Source: Odiellus spinosus
Taxonomy: Eukaryota; Arthropoda; Arachnida; Opiliones; Phalangiidae
DNA: 64,000 bases
Assembly (NCBI GenBank): GCA_963920705.1
Contig: OY987226.1
Coordinates: forward strand, 33,593,686-33,657,685
Reading direction: 5' to 3'
In this document: piece by piece, positions 1 to 11,563 of the stretch
Layout of the letters: the number at the start of each line of letters is the position of its first letter
Position numbering within the stretch: position 1 is the first letter of the stretch
Program-made: the position numbers and the translations under genes
The notes under the pieces: generated by a model
Database searches by the model: none
What the model was told of the DNA's origin: nothing
The model's input: the letters and a program-made list of their open reading frames with translations, nothing else

Positions 1-1
1 C

Positions 2-1734
2 ATTGATATTGAAGCATCAAGTACAAATAACGAATTAACGGTAACTCAGAATCTAAATGACACTTTTTTCATAAAAACTGAATGCGAGAGTAATGACAAT
101 CAGACTAGCGTTTCCATCGTTAAATCGGAAAAACACTTAGCTGGGAACGAAGATAACTCTTCGCCATTCCAGGATTATAACTCTTTCAGCGAACCTAACG
201 TAACGCAATCACTTTGGCCCGCTGCTCGGATAGAATGTGAACCATCCGTTACTTTTCCTAAGAAATTCGCGCCTCGTAACTACGGGCGGAAGTTAAATTT
301 TATTAAAATCAAACCCAAAACTATTGACAATAAGTGCGAAGAACTGATTGAAAGCTTCGTGGTTAGTAAAAAAAATACCATCGTAACGATAAAGCGTAGT
401 TCCTCAAATTTAACGCCAGCAATAGACAGATCAAACGAAATTATTACGAAACCTATTGTTCCATTGAAGAAAATACGTCCAAAAACTGTAGCCCCAAATC
501 AAGCGGTAACGCGCGTACCGTCAGTATTAAGAACTTCCGATACCAGTCCTGGCCTTATATCAGAAACTGGATTATCTTACCTATCGCAAGCGCTAGTGGA
601 ATTAAACCATCAAGCCGCTACTTCTCTTCAAAATCGTGAGTACAACAACTTTATTTTCTTCTCTCGAAGTATGTTACAATGAAATTTAATACAAATTTAT
701 CCTTTAATGTTAAGTAATTTATTTGAAAGTGTAAGTTACTGCAAGGTATCATTGTACTGACGATTATAAATACACGGTTAACAAAAACAGGCCAACTAAG
801 GTCCCACCTGAATAGGTTAATGGTCCACGTAGACCGTAAAGTAAAAGGAAGCAATATTTCAGACTGTGATTTTTGGTGTTCACCATCTGTCGGCTAAATC
901 ACCGATATCGGAATTCGGTCTTCTTGAAAATGAAATTAGACCTTAGGAAAATTATAATTGACATATTAAAATTTCTAATTTACTGCCAGAAGTATTCTCC
1001 AATTTTTTTCATTTATTTTTAGTTTAAATTTTAAAAGTTGACACACGCAGCGTCATGATTTGATTAGAAAAATACGTGAAAGTTTTTATTTTAGACTAAC
1101 ACCAAAGGTTTAAGTATTATATATTTTTTACGAGATTCAAAGTTAATTGATAACTTTTCATGAGGAGAAATTAACACCCAATAGAGTAGCATTTTTGTAT
1201 ATTAAGTCGCAGAGGTTGGAGAATGGATACAATAATCCACAAATATAGATTTAATTATTTTTTATTCCATCAGAAACTACGCCTGAAGTTGGAATGAAAT
1301 CTGGAACAACACCGATGACATTAACGGAGCTCATACGGGAAAATCAATACGAGTTATGGGATCCCCCGCGCTACGCACCGCCACCAAATTTAAGTCGGGA
1401 AGATGAGGTTTGGATGCAGCCTGGTATTCCCGATAATCTCGCGATACCATTACGATTAGGTTTCGTACGGGAAATTAGACTCAGACGGATAATTACCTCT
1501 AAGCAGAAAATGGACGTTTATTATTTCGCTCCCGTCGCCTATCGCAAAGGTGGCAAATCAAAATTTAGATCATCGGTAGAAATTAGAGACCACTTGGACA
1601 AACATAACATTACCCAGCTATCGGGCCGTGACTTTTCGTTTCGTGGCGTTATCATATCAGCTCCACCCTGGGAATTCGTAAGGCTCGCTGGCGAAAACTT
1701 CCGCAAAGCCACAAATAGTAAGGATTATTATTAA
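2..1734 (+). CDS. MBD (methyl-CpG-binding domain) protein, 3' part
   Basis: Two exons join in phase. Exon 2-635 is open from the window edge and ends at a GTGAGT donor. Exon 1274-1734 follows a CAG acceptor and ends in TAA. One base left over from the first exon plus AA gives Gln and continues without a stop. The upstream part is Ser/Asn/Lys-rich and looks disordered. The last exon encodes an MBD/TAM-like fold: a Gly-Phe-x-Arg-Glu strand, a VYYFAP strand, a basic RKGGKSKFRS loop, an EIRDHLDKHNI helix and a final DFSFRG strand. This resembles MBDs of the BAZ2/MBD5-6 type, which bind DNA or chromatin in the nucleus. Whether it binds methyl-CpG cannot be told. The N-terminus lies outside the window, so the subfamily is unknown. 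The MBD call is fairly sure and the joined structure is inferred from phase. Confidence 0.75.
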
Positions 1735-2385
1735 ATTTCATTGTATGAGAATTGCGTATTCTTTACTTTCCTTGACGCAAAGAAAAGAACAAGCTTTAAA
1801 AAGGAATATCGGAAAATCGAGAATAAGACGGGCCTTCCAACTTCCGCTCGTACAAAACCCTTTATGAAGGATACGAATGGATAAAAATTTGTTCGATACG
1901 GAAACCTTTCTTGGGGTATAACTTTATAGTTGAAGACTCGCAGTATAGTGTAGGCATAGCAAGGAAAGCTTTATCTTTTCCCCGCACCCTCAGACAAACT
2001 ATTTTTGATATGACCTAGTTTTCAGCAAATAGGCACGAGGGTGTTATAGTTACGCGCGTTTCAATGGTAAACGTTTATAAAAAACTAGTTTATTATTATC
2101 TCTACAAGTTTAATCGCGACATTCTAGTTCCTCTTCCCACTCGTGACCTCGCTTACGTATTCGTCACACCTCCTATCGTGGAGTATGTTAAGTTAGCAGT
2201 GCCCATGTCGGTGCCAGCAATATTCAATATTTACAGGGGGGGATGAAACAAATTTTATGAAAGTGGTGTTTTTTCACTCGCAGAGGCTTTTTATCGTAGA
2301 CTTTGGTTTTTGCCATTTATTTTAGGTGAAACTGACGTTTTTAGGAAAACATTTTAACGAAGCTTATTCTTACTTTCCAAAGCCT
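1735..2385. other. intergenic, no gene seen
   Basis: AT-rich spacer downstream of the MBD gene. Short open frames here, such as 2064-2246, have no family resemblance, domain or splice context. Confidence 0.4.
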
Positions 2386-2515
2386 CCCTTACGGAAAAAA
2401 GTTAGTCTGATCTGAAGAGGTCTTCCAGAACACTACAGAAGTCTTGGGGAAGTCTTTAAGACATCCCCAAGACTTATTGACATAATGGAAGACTTCCCCA
2501 AGACCTCTTCAGACA
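2386..2515. mobile_element. MITE family A, copy 1 (right end decayed)
   Basis: Begins CCCTTACGGAAAAAAGTTAG and contains the family core: GAAGAGGTCTTC, GTCTTGGGGAAGTC, then the complementary GACTTCCCCAAGACCTC. The right terminal repeat is eroded. Related copies are at 3798-3977, 5092-5250 and 10888-11036. It is non-coding and would need a transposase supplied elsewhere. Confidence 0.65.
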
Positions 2516-2737
2516 TAGGTATGGTATAGGCTATATTTTACTAACCAGACATTTATAATTTATTTATTTTCAGGTAATTAAAATTTTCTTGTACAAACGG
2601 TAGTCTTTTTGGGTGACTGTAAAGGTCAGGATTACTACAAAGTTTGATCCGTATTTTACTCGCGATTAAAGTTAAAAATTTTGAAGGAAAATTTGATATA
2701 GTGACGTAGTGAAATTTGTTAATACCAACCCTCGCTT

Positions 2738-3128
2738 CCTTAAAGGGAGAATGCAACCTAATTCCGTATCGTTTAAATAGGCCTAATCCACCAATGAAAA
2801 AATTTACAAAACAAATATTAAGCTAGAAATAAAACTTACCCTGAAAATAGACTTAGCGGGATTCGTGGAGATCCTGAATTGCCTCCGTATAAGGTCTAGC
2901 GACCAGTGAGCAAACCTGAGATCTCCGCGAGACTTACAATCACATTCGATTAGTCACTACACCTTCTACACGAGAAAATCAGCTGATCTCCATGAATCCC
3001 GCTAAGCCTATTTTCGGGTAAGATTCAAATTTATTTCTAGTTAAATATTTCTTTGTAAATTTTTTCACTTGTTGATTAGGCGTATTTAAACAATAAGGAA
3101 TGTTGTTAGGTTACATTCCCCTTTAAGG
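2738..3128. mobile_element. Fold-back element with long arms, copy 1
   Basis: The left arm starts CCTTAAAGGGAGAATGCAAC and the right arm ends in the near-complement finishing CCCCTTTAAGG. Long inner matches (TTTAAATAGGCCTAAT against ATTAGGCGTATTTAAA, CTAGAAATAAA against TTTATTTCTAG, TAGCGGGATTC against GAATCCCGCTA) show that most of the 390 bp can fold back. A diverged second copy is at 62448-62836. Confidence 0.7.
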
Positions 3129-3797
3129 CCTTAGTTCTGGAAAAATGGCAACAAGGAGATGAAGTCACCATCGCGATTAACAAAAAAAAAAAGAAAAAGG
3201 AGCGGAGAATGCCATTTAAACTTCACAGTTAGGGTTCTATATTGTTATTTGTTTCCTAAGAGATACGGGAAGCTAGTTTAATGGATTTTTCATCTTTAAA
3301 AATAAGATTTAAATCAATATAAAAGAATTTGTACCGTCATTGGTTTAACTTGGGATAATATAAATTTATTGTAATTCATTTTCTGTGAAATCTTTTTCGT
3401 ACTAGCATTTGGAACCTTTTTATTTTTGAAAGTAAATGATAAAACGGTACCTAAAAGAATTTTGTACGTATAAACAAAGATCAATTCAAAAGGGTTTTTA
3501 ACATTTATTGTCAATAATTTTCTTTGTAAATTACGTACCCTACACCTTGAACTAATCCAGATTCTAAATATCTTTTTCCTAATTCAAGAAAAGCTGACAA
3601 CCGTGTAGGCCTAGTCGCTCTTTTTTTACCCCTATTGTTTTTCACTCCTAAGAGGTTTAAACCTGGTCTATCAATCCGCATCAGCTTAAATCATTAGGTA
3701 ACCTCGAGGGATTGGTCATTCGGAAAAAATCAGCACGTTTTAAAATTGCCACATGGCAGAATTCATTTCCCCGAAATTTTTAAGATGCCATTTATAA

Positions 3798-3977
3798 CCC
3801 TTACCAAAAAAAAGGCATTCTTAAAAAATTTTGGGTAAGTCTTTCGGATGTCTTACGTAGTCTTAAGAGTTCTTTCAATATGCCAAGAAGTCTTGGGGAG
3901 GTATTAAGGACTTCCCCAAGGCTTTTGTAGTGTTCTTGAGGACCTCTTCAGATCAGACTAACATTTTTTGGTAAGGG
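3798..3977. mobile_element. MITE family A, copy 2 (both ends kept)
   Basis: Starts CCCTTACCAAAAAAAA and ends TTTTTTGGTAAGGG, a clear terminal inverted repeat. The core is in the opposite orientation to copy 1. It lies between the MBD gene and the 3' end of the sulfotransferase gene. The target-site duplication is not obvious. Confidence 0.75.
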
Positions 3978-4205
3978 AATATTTTACTGCTATAATAATA
4001 TAAATATTACTAAACCTTTTTTTCTGTCTAACTTTCTCATAATCAATACTTAAGAGAGATTATGTTGGCGTAGTTCAATGAATTATTTCCAAAAGTATAT
4101 CTCTCTGGGTTTCGTAATTGAAAATTAACATTTAACCCAAAATTAATAGCATTTTTATTCGTATATTTGAAGGCTAATGAAACATCCATTTATTAGCGCG
4201 TATGT

Positions 4206-5888
4206 TTAGAGACAACCTTCCGAAAGCCAGAATTGATACATTTCGGTGTCAGAGAGCCTTTTCCTAATCTCTTCGTCTAAGCGTTGATTCATTTCGGGTG
4301 TCAATGTAGCTTTCCCGTCCCCAACGATTCCTTTGCGCACGAGACTGATGCTATCGGAGTTGTTCGAGTTTTTAGCACGCGCTTTCATCATATGTTTTAG
4401 ACCCGATGGCAAATCCAACGAATCGATATCAATATTGTCACGCGCGAGTTTTAAGTGAACATCGTCTATTAAGTTGTTCGTATTGGCTTTCATGTACTCG
4501 AAGCCGCTGTATTCCACAATGTCATCCAAAATTTTAGGATCTTTCACTAGATCGGAGTACTCTTTACCGAGAAACTCGGCTATTTGAAGAATGGCGCCTC
4601 TATGATCTTTCTTAATTTTTTCGTAGTAAAGAAATAGGACGTTAGGGTCGTTGCGACGCTCGTAGTAGCTCAGCACGTGATCAAAATAACAGCCGTATCC
4701 TAGCTCTCCGGTCATAAATGATTCAAATGTGGATTCGAACCTTAACAAATAAATGATACGATGAAAAATAACGAAATATAGGCCTTATAACTAATTGTAA
4801 GCTCTTTCAACTGCGGATGTATTTCGAGACACGGAAACAGCGTATTAAAACCTATTGTACTTACAAAACTAGGCTGCGTGTGTTAGGAAAGGGAGTTTTC
4901 ATGGGGGAAACTCTAGGGAGTTTTCATGGGGGAAACTCTAGGGAGTTTTCATGGGGGAAACTCTAGGGAGTTTTCATGGGGGAAACTCTAGGGAGTTTTC
5001 ATGGGGGAAACTCTAGGGAGTTTTCATGGGGGAAACTCTAGAGTACACTGGCCCTTGAAAATGATCTTCACCCAAAAGGTCTTTATATCCTCCCTTTAGG
5101 AAAAAAGTTAGTCTGATCTGAAGAGGTCTTCAAGGACGCTACAAAAGTCTTGGGGAAATCTTTAAGACCTCCCCAAGACCTCTCAAGACTACATAAGACA
5201 CCCGAAAGACTTCCCCAAGACCTCTTAAGACTAACTTTTTTTGGTAAGGGCTACTCCTGATAAAGTTTATACGCGTATTAATTGGCCAATCAACTAAACT
5301 TTTATAAGCGGATATTTCCCTTTTTAATTTTATAGTTACGAACAATTTATTGCAAACTTCCTTAAAAATATAGATATGATTCCAAGTAAATTGGCCCTCT
5401 GGCTGCCGTATTCAGTTTTGCCAAAAGGGTAATTTCGCGTCATTTTGGTAGTCAAAGTTTTAATCTTACTTCATCGTTTGTATTCCAGAAACGCTTTTCG
5501 TGAAATGGTACAATGATACCAGACAGTCCTTTGGATTGCGCACCACTACGACGTACTTGGCCTTTGGATTTTTATCGATGGTCTCGTAGTCAAAATGCGT
5601 CATGAAAAACTTTGATTTTGACTGATGTTTTAAGGCGTCGACGCCAAGCTGTTCTAAGAAGGGGCAGGCGTACGTCATTTCCAGGCCATCGGTATACGGT
5701 TGACCATTATTGCGCAAGAGTTCGATTATTTGCTTCACCCAGTTGGTGCCACATTTTGGGTAAGTACACAGAGCGATATCGTCATCTTGGATTTTGTAGT
5801 CGATAGCCGATTTGATCGCTTCCGCCAAGAATGGTTTGGGAAATTTTTTACCATTGATGATCTGATATGGTTTAAATTGGGCGGCCAT
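4206..5888 (-). CDS. Cytosolic sulfotransferase (SULT family), two exons
   Basis: Exon 1 is 5888-5470, ending at a GTAAGA donor. Exon 2 is 4740-4206 after a TTGTTAAG acceptor. Phase 2 joins AA+G (Lys), giving 318 aa, close to the usual ~295. SULTs transfer sulfonate from PAPS to small hydroxyl or amine substrates in the cytosol. Visible landmarks: the 5'-phosphosulfate loop TYPKCGTNW (residues 42-50), the likely catalytic His98 in FMTHFD, the 3'-phosphate site RNPKDCLVSLYHF (from 117), the FDHVLSYYERRNDPNVLFLYYE block, and the C-terminal RKGIVGD loop. Oddity: the last motif, usually GDWKNxFT, reads GDGKATLT, so the conserved Trp is lost. The start ATG at 5888 precedes a normal SULT N-terminus. 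The intron carries a minisatellite and a MITE. The substrate cannot be predicted. Confidence 0.9.
4891..5040. repeat. 25-bp minisatellite, 6 copies
   Basis: Six perfect head-to-tail copies of a 25-bp unit containing GGGAGTTTTCATGGGGGAAA followed by CTCTA, inside the sulfotransferase intron. Perfect identity suggests recent expansion. The unit holds GTTTTC...GGAAAC, a small inverted repeat. Confidence 0.95.
5092..5250. mobile_element. MITE family A, copy 3
   Basis: Left end CCCTTTAGGAAAAAAGTTAG, right end CTAACTTTTTTTGGTAAGGG. The core has GAAGAGGTCTTC and paired CCCCAAGACCTC blocks. It lies in the sulfotransferase intron just after the minisatellite. Confidence 0.75.
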
Positions 5889-6943
5889 GATTTAAGCTGC
5901 GAACTAAAGTCAAATTAGAATTATATCATATAAATTTTATAACTAATTATAGCAAACCAAACATTCCTCTTAAACAAGATAAGAAATCATTTCCCCCTGT
6001 GAAACTTATTCCTCGTAAAATAAATTTAACTTACCAGTCCTCTTAAACAAAGAAAACCTTTAAAACCAAAAAAAATTCTAAAAGAAACGCTATCAAACAC
6101 TCCCCCGTAAAATCCTTTAGATTATAAGATTATTTCCTCCGTTATACAAGAGGTTTGCGTAACAGCTTTGTTAATCTCTTTTCGCGGTGCCTCTCATCCG
6201 GTTTACGTAATAGAAACTCATAATTTTATCTTTAAAGGGCAAGTCTCGTTTAAATGTAGATTTAGACTATTACAATGTTAAAATTAAAAATCGCAAAATA
6301 TAGAGATACAACTAAATGAGACAGCAAAAATGGATCACTGATAACCAATGATTTTAGTGACAACTTATTCAACTTTATATTCGCAGTATAAAACTAGTTG
6401 ACAGTACTAAGTCAAGTGACAAAAAATACACCATAAATAAAAACGTTAGAAATTAACTTCATCAAAGATATGAAAGGTGGCCCTTTCTCAAAATCTCTTT
6501 AGATTCTTACGTAAGCATTCTAGCTACAAGACCCCAAACTCGCCTATGTAAATGTTTTCACTGAGCAATGTTTTGCCTTTGTAATAATTTATTAAATATT
6601 ATATTTCGAATCAAGTGAGCCGACACATTAAATTAATATAGGGTCACGTGATGCTGGCCTGTAACCACGGAGGAGGCCCTGCCCTCTCCTTCTAACATTT
6701 TATATTGCTCCGGCTCTAATTGCTAGAAGTGATATAGAAATTTTAACTAAAAGGCTCTGCTTACGCGTTGTTTGATCCCAAAATGTCTACTAACCCAAAA
6801 TTATACGACTTTATAGGACAGTTTGCGTGCCTTTTGGGCATGGATGAAAATGTATCCTGGGTATCTCCACTGAAAGAGGCGTAGACAACTGCGAGCCAGG
6901 GCGTGTATCTATCGTATCTCAGAGTTATAATGGATTTTTTCAT
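5889..6943. other. upstream region of the sulfotransferase, no gene seen
   Basis: AT-rich sequence holding the presumed promoter and 5'UTR of the minus-strand sulfotransferase. I see no convincing TATA or initiator and no supported exon. Confidence 0.35.
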
Positions 6944-7300
6944 CAGGGCTGCCACATTTTTTTCAGATTCAAATTCCCTGACTTTTCCAGGTTTTTCCCT
7001 GAACTTTTCCAACGATTTTCCCTGACCGTTTCAGCTAATACTACCCAATTTTTAACCTTTTATTTTTTATATAATTGCGTTCGCCAAACTTTCTGCACGC
7101 GTATCTTTGTTCTAATCTACATGTATACAAATGACACTGTCAGCTTCAAATCTTTTCTGCAGATAATGATTACAATTTTTCTTCTTGAGAGATCTTTAAA
7201 TTCCCTGATTTATTAAAATATCTTTAAATTCCCAGACCTTTTTGGTTCATATTCAAATTCCCTGACTTTTCCCTGTTTTCCTTTACCTGTGGCAACCCTG
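6944..7300. mobile_element. MITE with CAGGG(C/T)TGCCACA ends, copy 1
   Basis: Ends CAGGGCTGCCACA and TGTGGCAACCCTG form a 13-bp terminal inverted repeat with one mismatch. TTCAT is shared at both junctions. The interior is rich in the phrase TTCCCTGACTTTTCC. Such CAGGG termini are typical of hAT-like elements, but the 8-bp duplication expected for hAT is not clear. A truncated copy is at 59783-60010. Confidence 0.7.
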
Positions 7301-8460
7301 TTCATTCAATTGTTTAAATAGATGAGACTCGAACTTGCCATGATACGAGCAACTCGAATAAAAGTATATTTTAGGCACAGCTTCTATTATTAATCTTAAA
7401 CAATCTATCAAATTTTATCATCGACTTTTCCTTGGAAATATAACCTCGCGGAAAAGTAGATATTTAAAGGATATTAAAATACAAATTTTTCAAGGTTTAC
7501 AAAAATGCAATATCGTAAATGGCACATCCGCGTGAAAATATAAAACTCCCGAAGATCACTGCAATTTAAAATTTTTAATATCCTTAGAATTGAATGACAC
7601 ATCGAAATAATTAAAATTCTACAATAATACCTTTACATCAGATATTTTTGCTTACAAACTTTGAACGGGTTTATAGGCAGTTCTCGTAAAAAATCCCGCT
7701 ATTCGGATAGACTTCGAGATTAACTTCAAAATCAGCCCGGATGAAGTATATGAAAATCAGAAATTTGTAATAACATTCTCGCGCAGTCTCAAAGGAAAGA
7801 GAACCCCCTCTAGCAAGCTTAAGTGATTTGTTAAGGGGGTGTGGGGTCATCGCTAAAAGCACGGGGGGGACTTTCCAATTGCTCCTAAGGAATGCCTTGT
7901 AAATTATATTACCTTTGAACTTGTCATACAGCTAGATAACTAGTGCGAGAGTATTTTTGATACCAAGGAATAACGAGTTAAGTCTCGTGCCAAATTTGAC
8001 GCTACATTATCCAGGAAGTTGAAAAGTTGTCAAGGGAAACTTCTCGATTCAGCGTTTCGTTTCTCGCGCGTAGAAAAAGATTCAAATAAAACCAGTTTTG
8101 CTGGAAAGTAAGTGAAATCCGCTTTCAACTAATTTCGCGTTAAATGAAATTTTCACGAACTCGTAATTGTAAAACTACGTGACATCAGTGTTGACAAAGG
8201 CCCACCGACTGCGAATAGCGGTGGCCAAGGAAAGGTTATCGTAAATCACGTTCTAAATAGAGAAACAAAAACCTACGTTGTTGCGTTTCACAAACACCAA
8301 AATGGTTAGCATTTTTAAATTTGGCATGAATGGTCTCAATTTAAAGCTTCAATCGAGATCATAACGAATGATAGGATTGATCACGAGACTCCTTCATTAG
8401 TAATAATAATACTAATAATATTGTTTCATGTCCACGAGACAGAAAATACGCGCGTGCATG
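7301..8460. other. intergenic, no gene seen
   Basis: AT-rich spacer between the MITE and the 3' end of the first Cys/Trp-family gene. No supported coding exon was found. Open frames on the plus strand further on (8428-9772) mirror the minus-strand gene. Confidence 0.35.
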
Positions 8461-9723
8461 TTATTCGGGAGTATTTCGAAGGGAAATCACTGTGGGCCTT
8501 TTCAAGTTGGGACCACCCGCGCCTTTAGCGTTCTCGATATTAAAGTTCTGATGGTAAATTCGGCGATACATGTGTTGTTTCACTTTAAGGTCAAGGTTGT
8601 AATTACAATTAGCGAACCAGGTTTCGTATTGCCGATACATTTCCGTCACGTTCAACGTGTCGTCCTTCTTATTGGGACTAGGATTGGGGTTGTGTTCCAT
8701 GCTGCCCATAAAACTACCCACGTAGAAGGCGATGTGCGTCTTCACGATATCGATGCTTTCCGGTTTCGTCTTGTTAACGGGGACGCGCTTCGTTTCGGGA
8801 GCCGTAAAAATGGACAGAGCTTCGATTTCGCAAGCGTCGTGAACCATGCGATCGGAAATATCCAAAGTATTGAGGAAGAACGATTTGCAAACTTGGATCC
8901 TTTCTTCGTTAATCTCGAAGTAATAATTGTACGAGAATTTCCGTTCGCGCTGTCCCGTGCTAAAAGTTGTCGTTTTCTTCCAAAAACGACTAACCCTAGC
9001 CGCGAGGTACGATCGACGTAAGGCCAGCGACCCCATGGCCCAGAAATTCGCATTGATTATATCTTGTTGCATAGGGCTAATATTATGACCGCATTTCAAT
9101 CGACATTTGTCCAAGGCCGCGCAAATACCTCGAACTTTTCTGGGTCGAATGTTGCCTCTCAAAGTTTTAATCATCCCCAGATTATACTCGCGAGAACGAT
9201 CTCTTTTAGAAGCCGCCATTAATAATTTTTGGGCTTCGTCGATGGAAGAGGCGCTAGCCGTAGCTTCTTCACCGCGATCGGTAACGTCGATACCGCAATT
9301 AGACGTCGACGGTTGAGTAGTGGAATTCTCCTCATCGTTATTAGAAGCTTGGGAAGTTTCCGAACCCGAAGATTCGCCGCTGGACGCGTCTTTTTCGGCT
9401 CTGATAGCCGCGGCGCTTTTGACCGCCGCGGCTCTTTTGACGCCCGATCGCATAAACATCTGAACTTTGCCAGAGTTGAAGGAAGTTTTCATTCCTCCGG
9501 TAACTTTGTTTTTTCCACGAGGAGTGGAAAACTTTTTGCTATTCGACGATGGGTTCTCTACTCCGTCGGAATCTGATGAACCGTTAGAATTAGCGTCGTT
9601 GTCGTTTTCAGTCTCAGATCCTGATCCTTCGGATTCTTCGTTACGATTTTTCGCTGCTGAGGAACTTTTTTTAGGAGTAGAAGTTTCGGCCGGCTCATTG
9701 CTATCAGCATCTTTCGTTTCGAG
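8461..9723 (-). CDS. Arthropod-type Cys/Trp-motif family protein, paralogue 1 (main exon)
   Basis: A long exon runs from a TTTGATTGCAG acceptor (first base 9723) to a stop at 8461, about 420 aa. The first ~170 residues are Ser/Asn/Glu-rich and look disordered. Then comes a conserved module: YNLGMIKTLRGNIRPRKVRG, a CxxxxxCxxxC cluster (CAALDKCRLKC), a FWAMGSLALRRSYL helix, a basic strand, INEERIQVCKSFFLNTLDIS, and later MYRQYETWF and MYRRIYHQNFNI. The same module in the same order is in the neighbour at 11564-12648, so these are tandem paralogues. I recall similar proteins from many arthropods, often with a transposase-like C-terminus. That part is absent here. Function is unknown; DNA binding by the Cys cluster is a guess. 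The 5' exon and start codon were not found. Confidence 0.7.
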   Translation of the reverse strand, partial: LETKDADSNEPAETSTPKKSSSAAKNRNEESEGSGSETENDNDANSNGSSDSDGVENPSSNSKKFSTPRGKNKVTGGMKTSFNSGKVQMFMRSGVKRAAAVKSAAAIRAEKDASSGESSGSETSQASNNDEENSTTQPSTSNCGIDVTDRGEEATASASSIDEAQKLLMAASKRDRSREYNLGMIKTLRGNIRPRKVRGICAALDKCRLKCGHNISPMQQDIINANFWAMGSLALRRSYLAARVSRFWKKTTTFSTGQRERKFSYNYYFEINEERIQVCKSFFLNTLDISDRMVHDACEIEALSIFTAPETKRVPVNKTKPESIDIVKTHIAFYVGSFMGSMEHNPNPSPNKKDDTLNVTEMYRQYETWFANCNYNLDLKVKQHMYRRIYHQNFNIENAKGAGGPNLKRPTVISLRNTPE

Positions 9724-10400
9724 CTGCAATCAAATAAAAATAATACTTATTTCGCCTCTAAAATGGAGTTAAATCGACTATTATCATCTAAAATTAGATT
9801 ACTTTTCAAAGTTAATTAAGTACCATCTTGTAAAAAAATCGAAGTTAATTTACTTGAGATTAACTGAACGTGAGTTTAATGTTAAAAGAAATTATGGGTA
9901 GCAAAACTCAGACAAGGGTTACGCGGAACCTTTCGCATATAAATAATAAAACTCTACAAAAAGGTATAATGTCTAAGAGACAAGAGACATTTTTCTTCTA
10001 TCAGGCAGAAGTTTCCTGATAACCCTTTTTAAAAAACTCATTTAATTTTTTCTTTTCAGGAAATTTGAACCGAAAAATTATCATTTCAGCTGAAACTGAC
10101 TCAAACAATCACGTCAACTCAATCACTTTATCTGAAAATTTTCCACAAAAAAATCATTTCATTTGAAAATTTGATTGATAGATTTCATTTGAAAAGGGCC
10201 TAGCCGGATAAGATAGTGAAAATTGCCTTTGAACGAATCGAAACGAAAAAAATAGACCCATAATCAGCGTGACAAAAGGTGGTTATATGTAAATTTTCAG
10301 CTCAAAAGCGCCCAAAACCCCACAAAACCATATTTATTGGTGAAAAAATATTTTTTATATAAATTTGAATGAATCATTTGTTTCAAATGACCTGGTCAAA
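9724..10400. other. spacer, 5' exon of the neighbouring gene not located
   Basis: It should hold the intron and perhaps the first exon of the minus-strand gene at 8461-9723. I see no clear ATG exon of matching phase and no other gene. Confidence 0.3.
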
Positions 10401-10719
10401 CCATGGATGTGTAAAGAACTAACGTTCATGGATATTGCACTCGTACCTTCTGTAAGGCATTTTCCATAGATCGCGATTTCGGATAATTTCGTCCGCTATC
10501 GACGGGGGAAGTGTGGCGCTTTTTGGGAAATTTTTGCGAAACGAATTTTTTGTTTTACAAATTGTCGTCTGCACGTTCTGCAGTTTTTCAATTTCAAATG
10601 TGACGTAATGCCACACTTCTTGTATATGCGCCAGTGAACATCGCGAATTCTGTTTACGCGTTTTTCTCGGAGTGCAATATCCATGAACGTTAGTTAGTTA
10701 GTTCTTTATACATCCATGG
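10401..10719. mobile_element. MITE with CCATGGATGT ends
   Basis: The left end CCATGGATGTGTAAAGAACT and the right end are inverted repeats for about 45 bp, continuing through AACGTTCATGGATATTGCAC, with GTTAG triplicated in the right arm. TCAAA flanks both ends, a possible 5-bp duplication. Open frames inside follow from the element and are not genes. Confidence 0.75.
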
Positions 10720-10887
10720 TCAAACTAAATAATAAAGAGCCTAGGACTATTAACGACGCGCACATATCTTTAATCGATAAAGATAGCATTGATAAGTGTC
10801 CTCTAATACATAATTTTCGATAAAGGGGGAAAGAAAATTCTACCCCTCTTTCAAAGCTTTACTTTCATCGCAGGGTTGCCAGGAGCT

Positions 10888-11036
10888 TTCTTTACCGAAA
10901 AAAGTTAGTCTTGTCTGAAGAGGTCCTCAAGAACGCTACAATAGTCTTGGGGAAGTCCTTAAGACCTCCCCAAGACTTCTTGACATATTGAAAGACTTCC
11001 CCAAGACCTCTTAAGACTAAGTTTTTTTGTTAAGGG
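10888..11036. mobile_element. MITE family A, copy 4
   Basis: Left end TTTACCGAAAAAAGTTAGTC, right end GACTAAGTTTTTTTGTTAAGGG, with the family core of paired CCCCAAGAC/GTCTTGGGG blocks. It lies between the two Cys/Trp-family genes. Confidence 0.75.
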
Positions 11037-11096
11037 TTGGAGTGCAGTTCAAAACAGATCAGTTCCAAAATTGACAGCTTGAGTTTGAACTCACAA

Positions 11097-11203
11097 ATGG
11101 TTGGCAACACTGGGGAATATTTACCCCCTTTAGTAAAACTATGTATACATAGTTTTCACTGGTGAGGGTAAAGGCCGTTCCACGCGTGTTGCCAGCCACT
11201 TCT
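11097..11203. mobile_element. Small fold-back centred on a 22-bp palindrome
   Basis: TGGTTGGCAACAC at the left pairs with GTGTTGCCAGCCA at the right with one mismatch. The centre (11135-11156) is a perfect palindrome around CTATGTATACATAG. The whole ~107 bp can form a hairpin, probably a minimal inverted-repeat element. Confidence 0.6.
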
Positions 11204-11563
11204 GAGAGCAAACGGAAGAGGAGAGGCTGGCTAGCAGTTCAGTTATAGAACTGATTCTGTTCCGAACTGCGCAATGAAAGGAAAGTTGTGAAAGTGACGT
11301 CAAACTTTCTTTCGGTCCTTTATCGAAAACTACGTACGGAAAACAGTGACAATAGTAGAAAACAACGAAACCACATGCGTAGCAGCTTGGTAAATTAAGA
11401 GGCTTTTTTAGTTTTTCTACTTTTGCCTGCGCACTGTTTGAGGCCACTTACGAACGTTCCCCTGATTTTCTTATTCATCTTGACCTATTAAGATAGGGTG
11501 TGGCCATTGTTAATTCAAAAGGGATTACCAGGTCCCTTTGGGGTGTTTGATTTAAATTACGGT

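Noticed and set aside
4891-5040. CRISPR-like array
   Set aside because: The six units are contiguous with no spacers, AT-rich eukaryotic context and no associated genes. It is a minisatellite.
8428-9772. Plus-strand frames of up to 197 codons
   Set aside because: They are shadows of the minus-strand Cys/Trp-family exon, which has the recognisable motifs.
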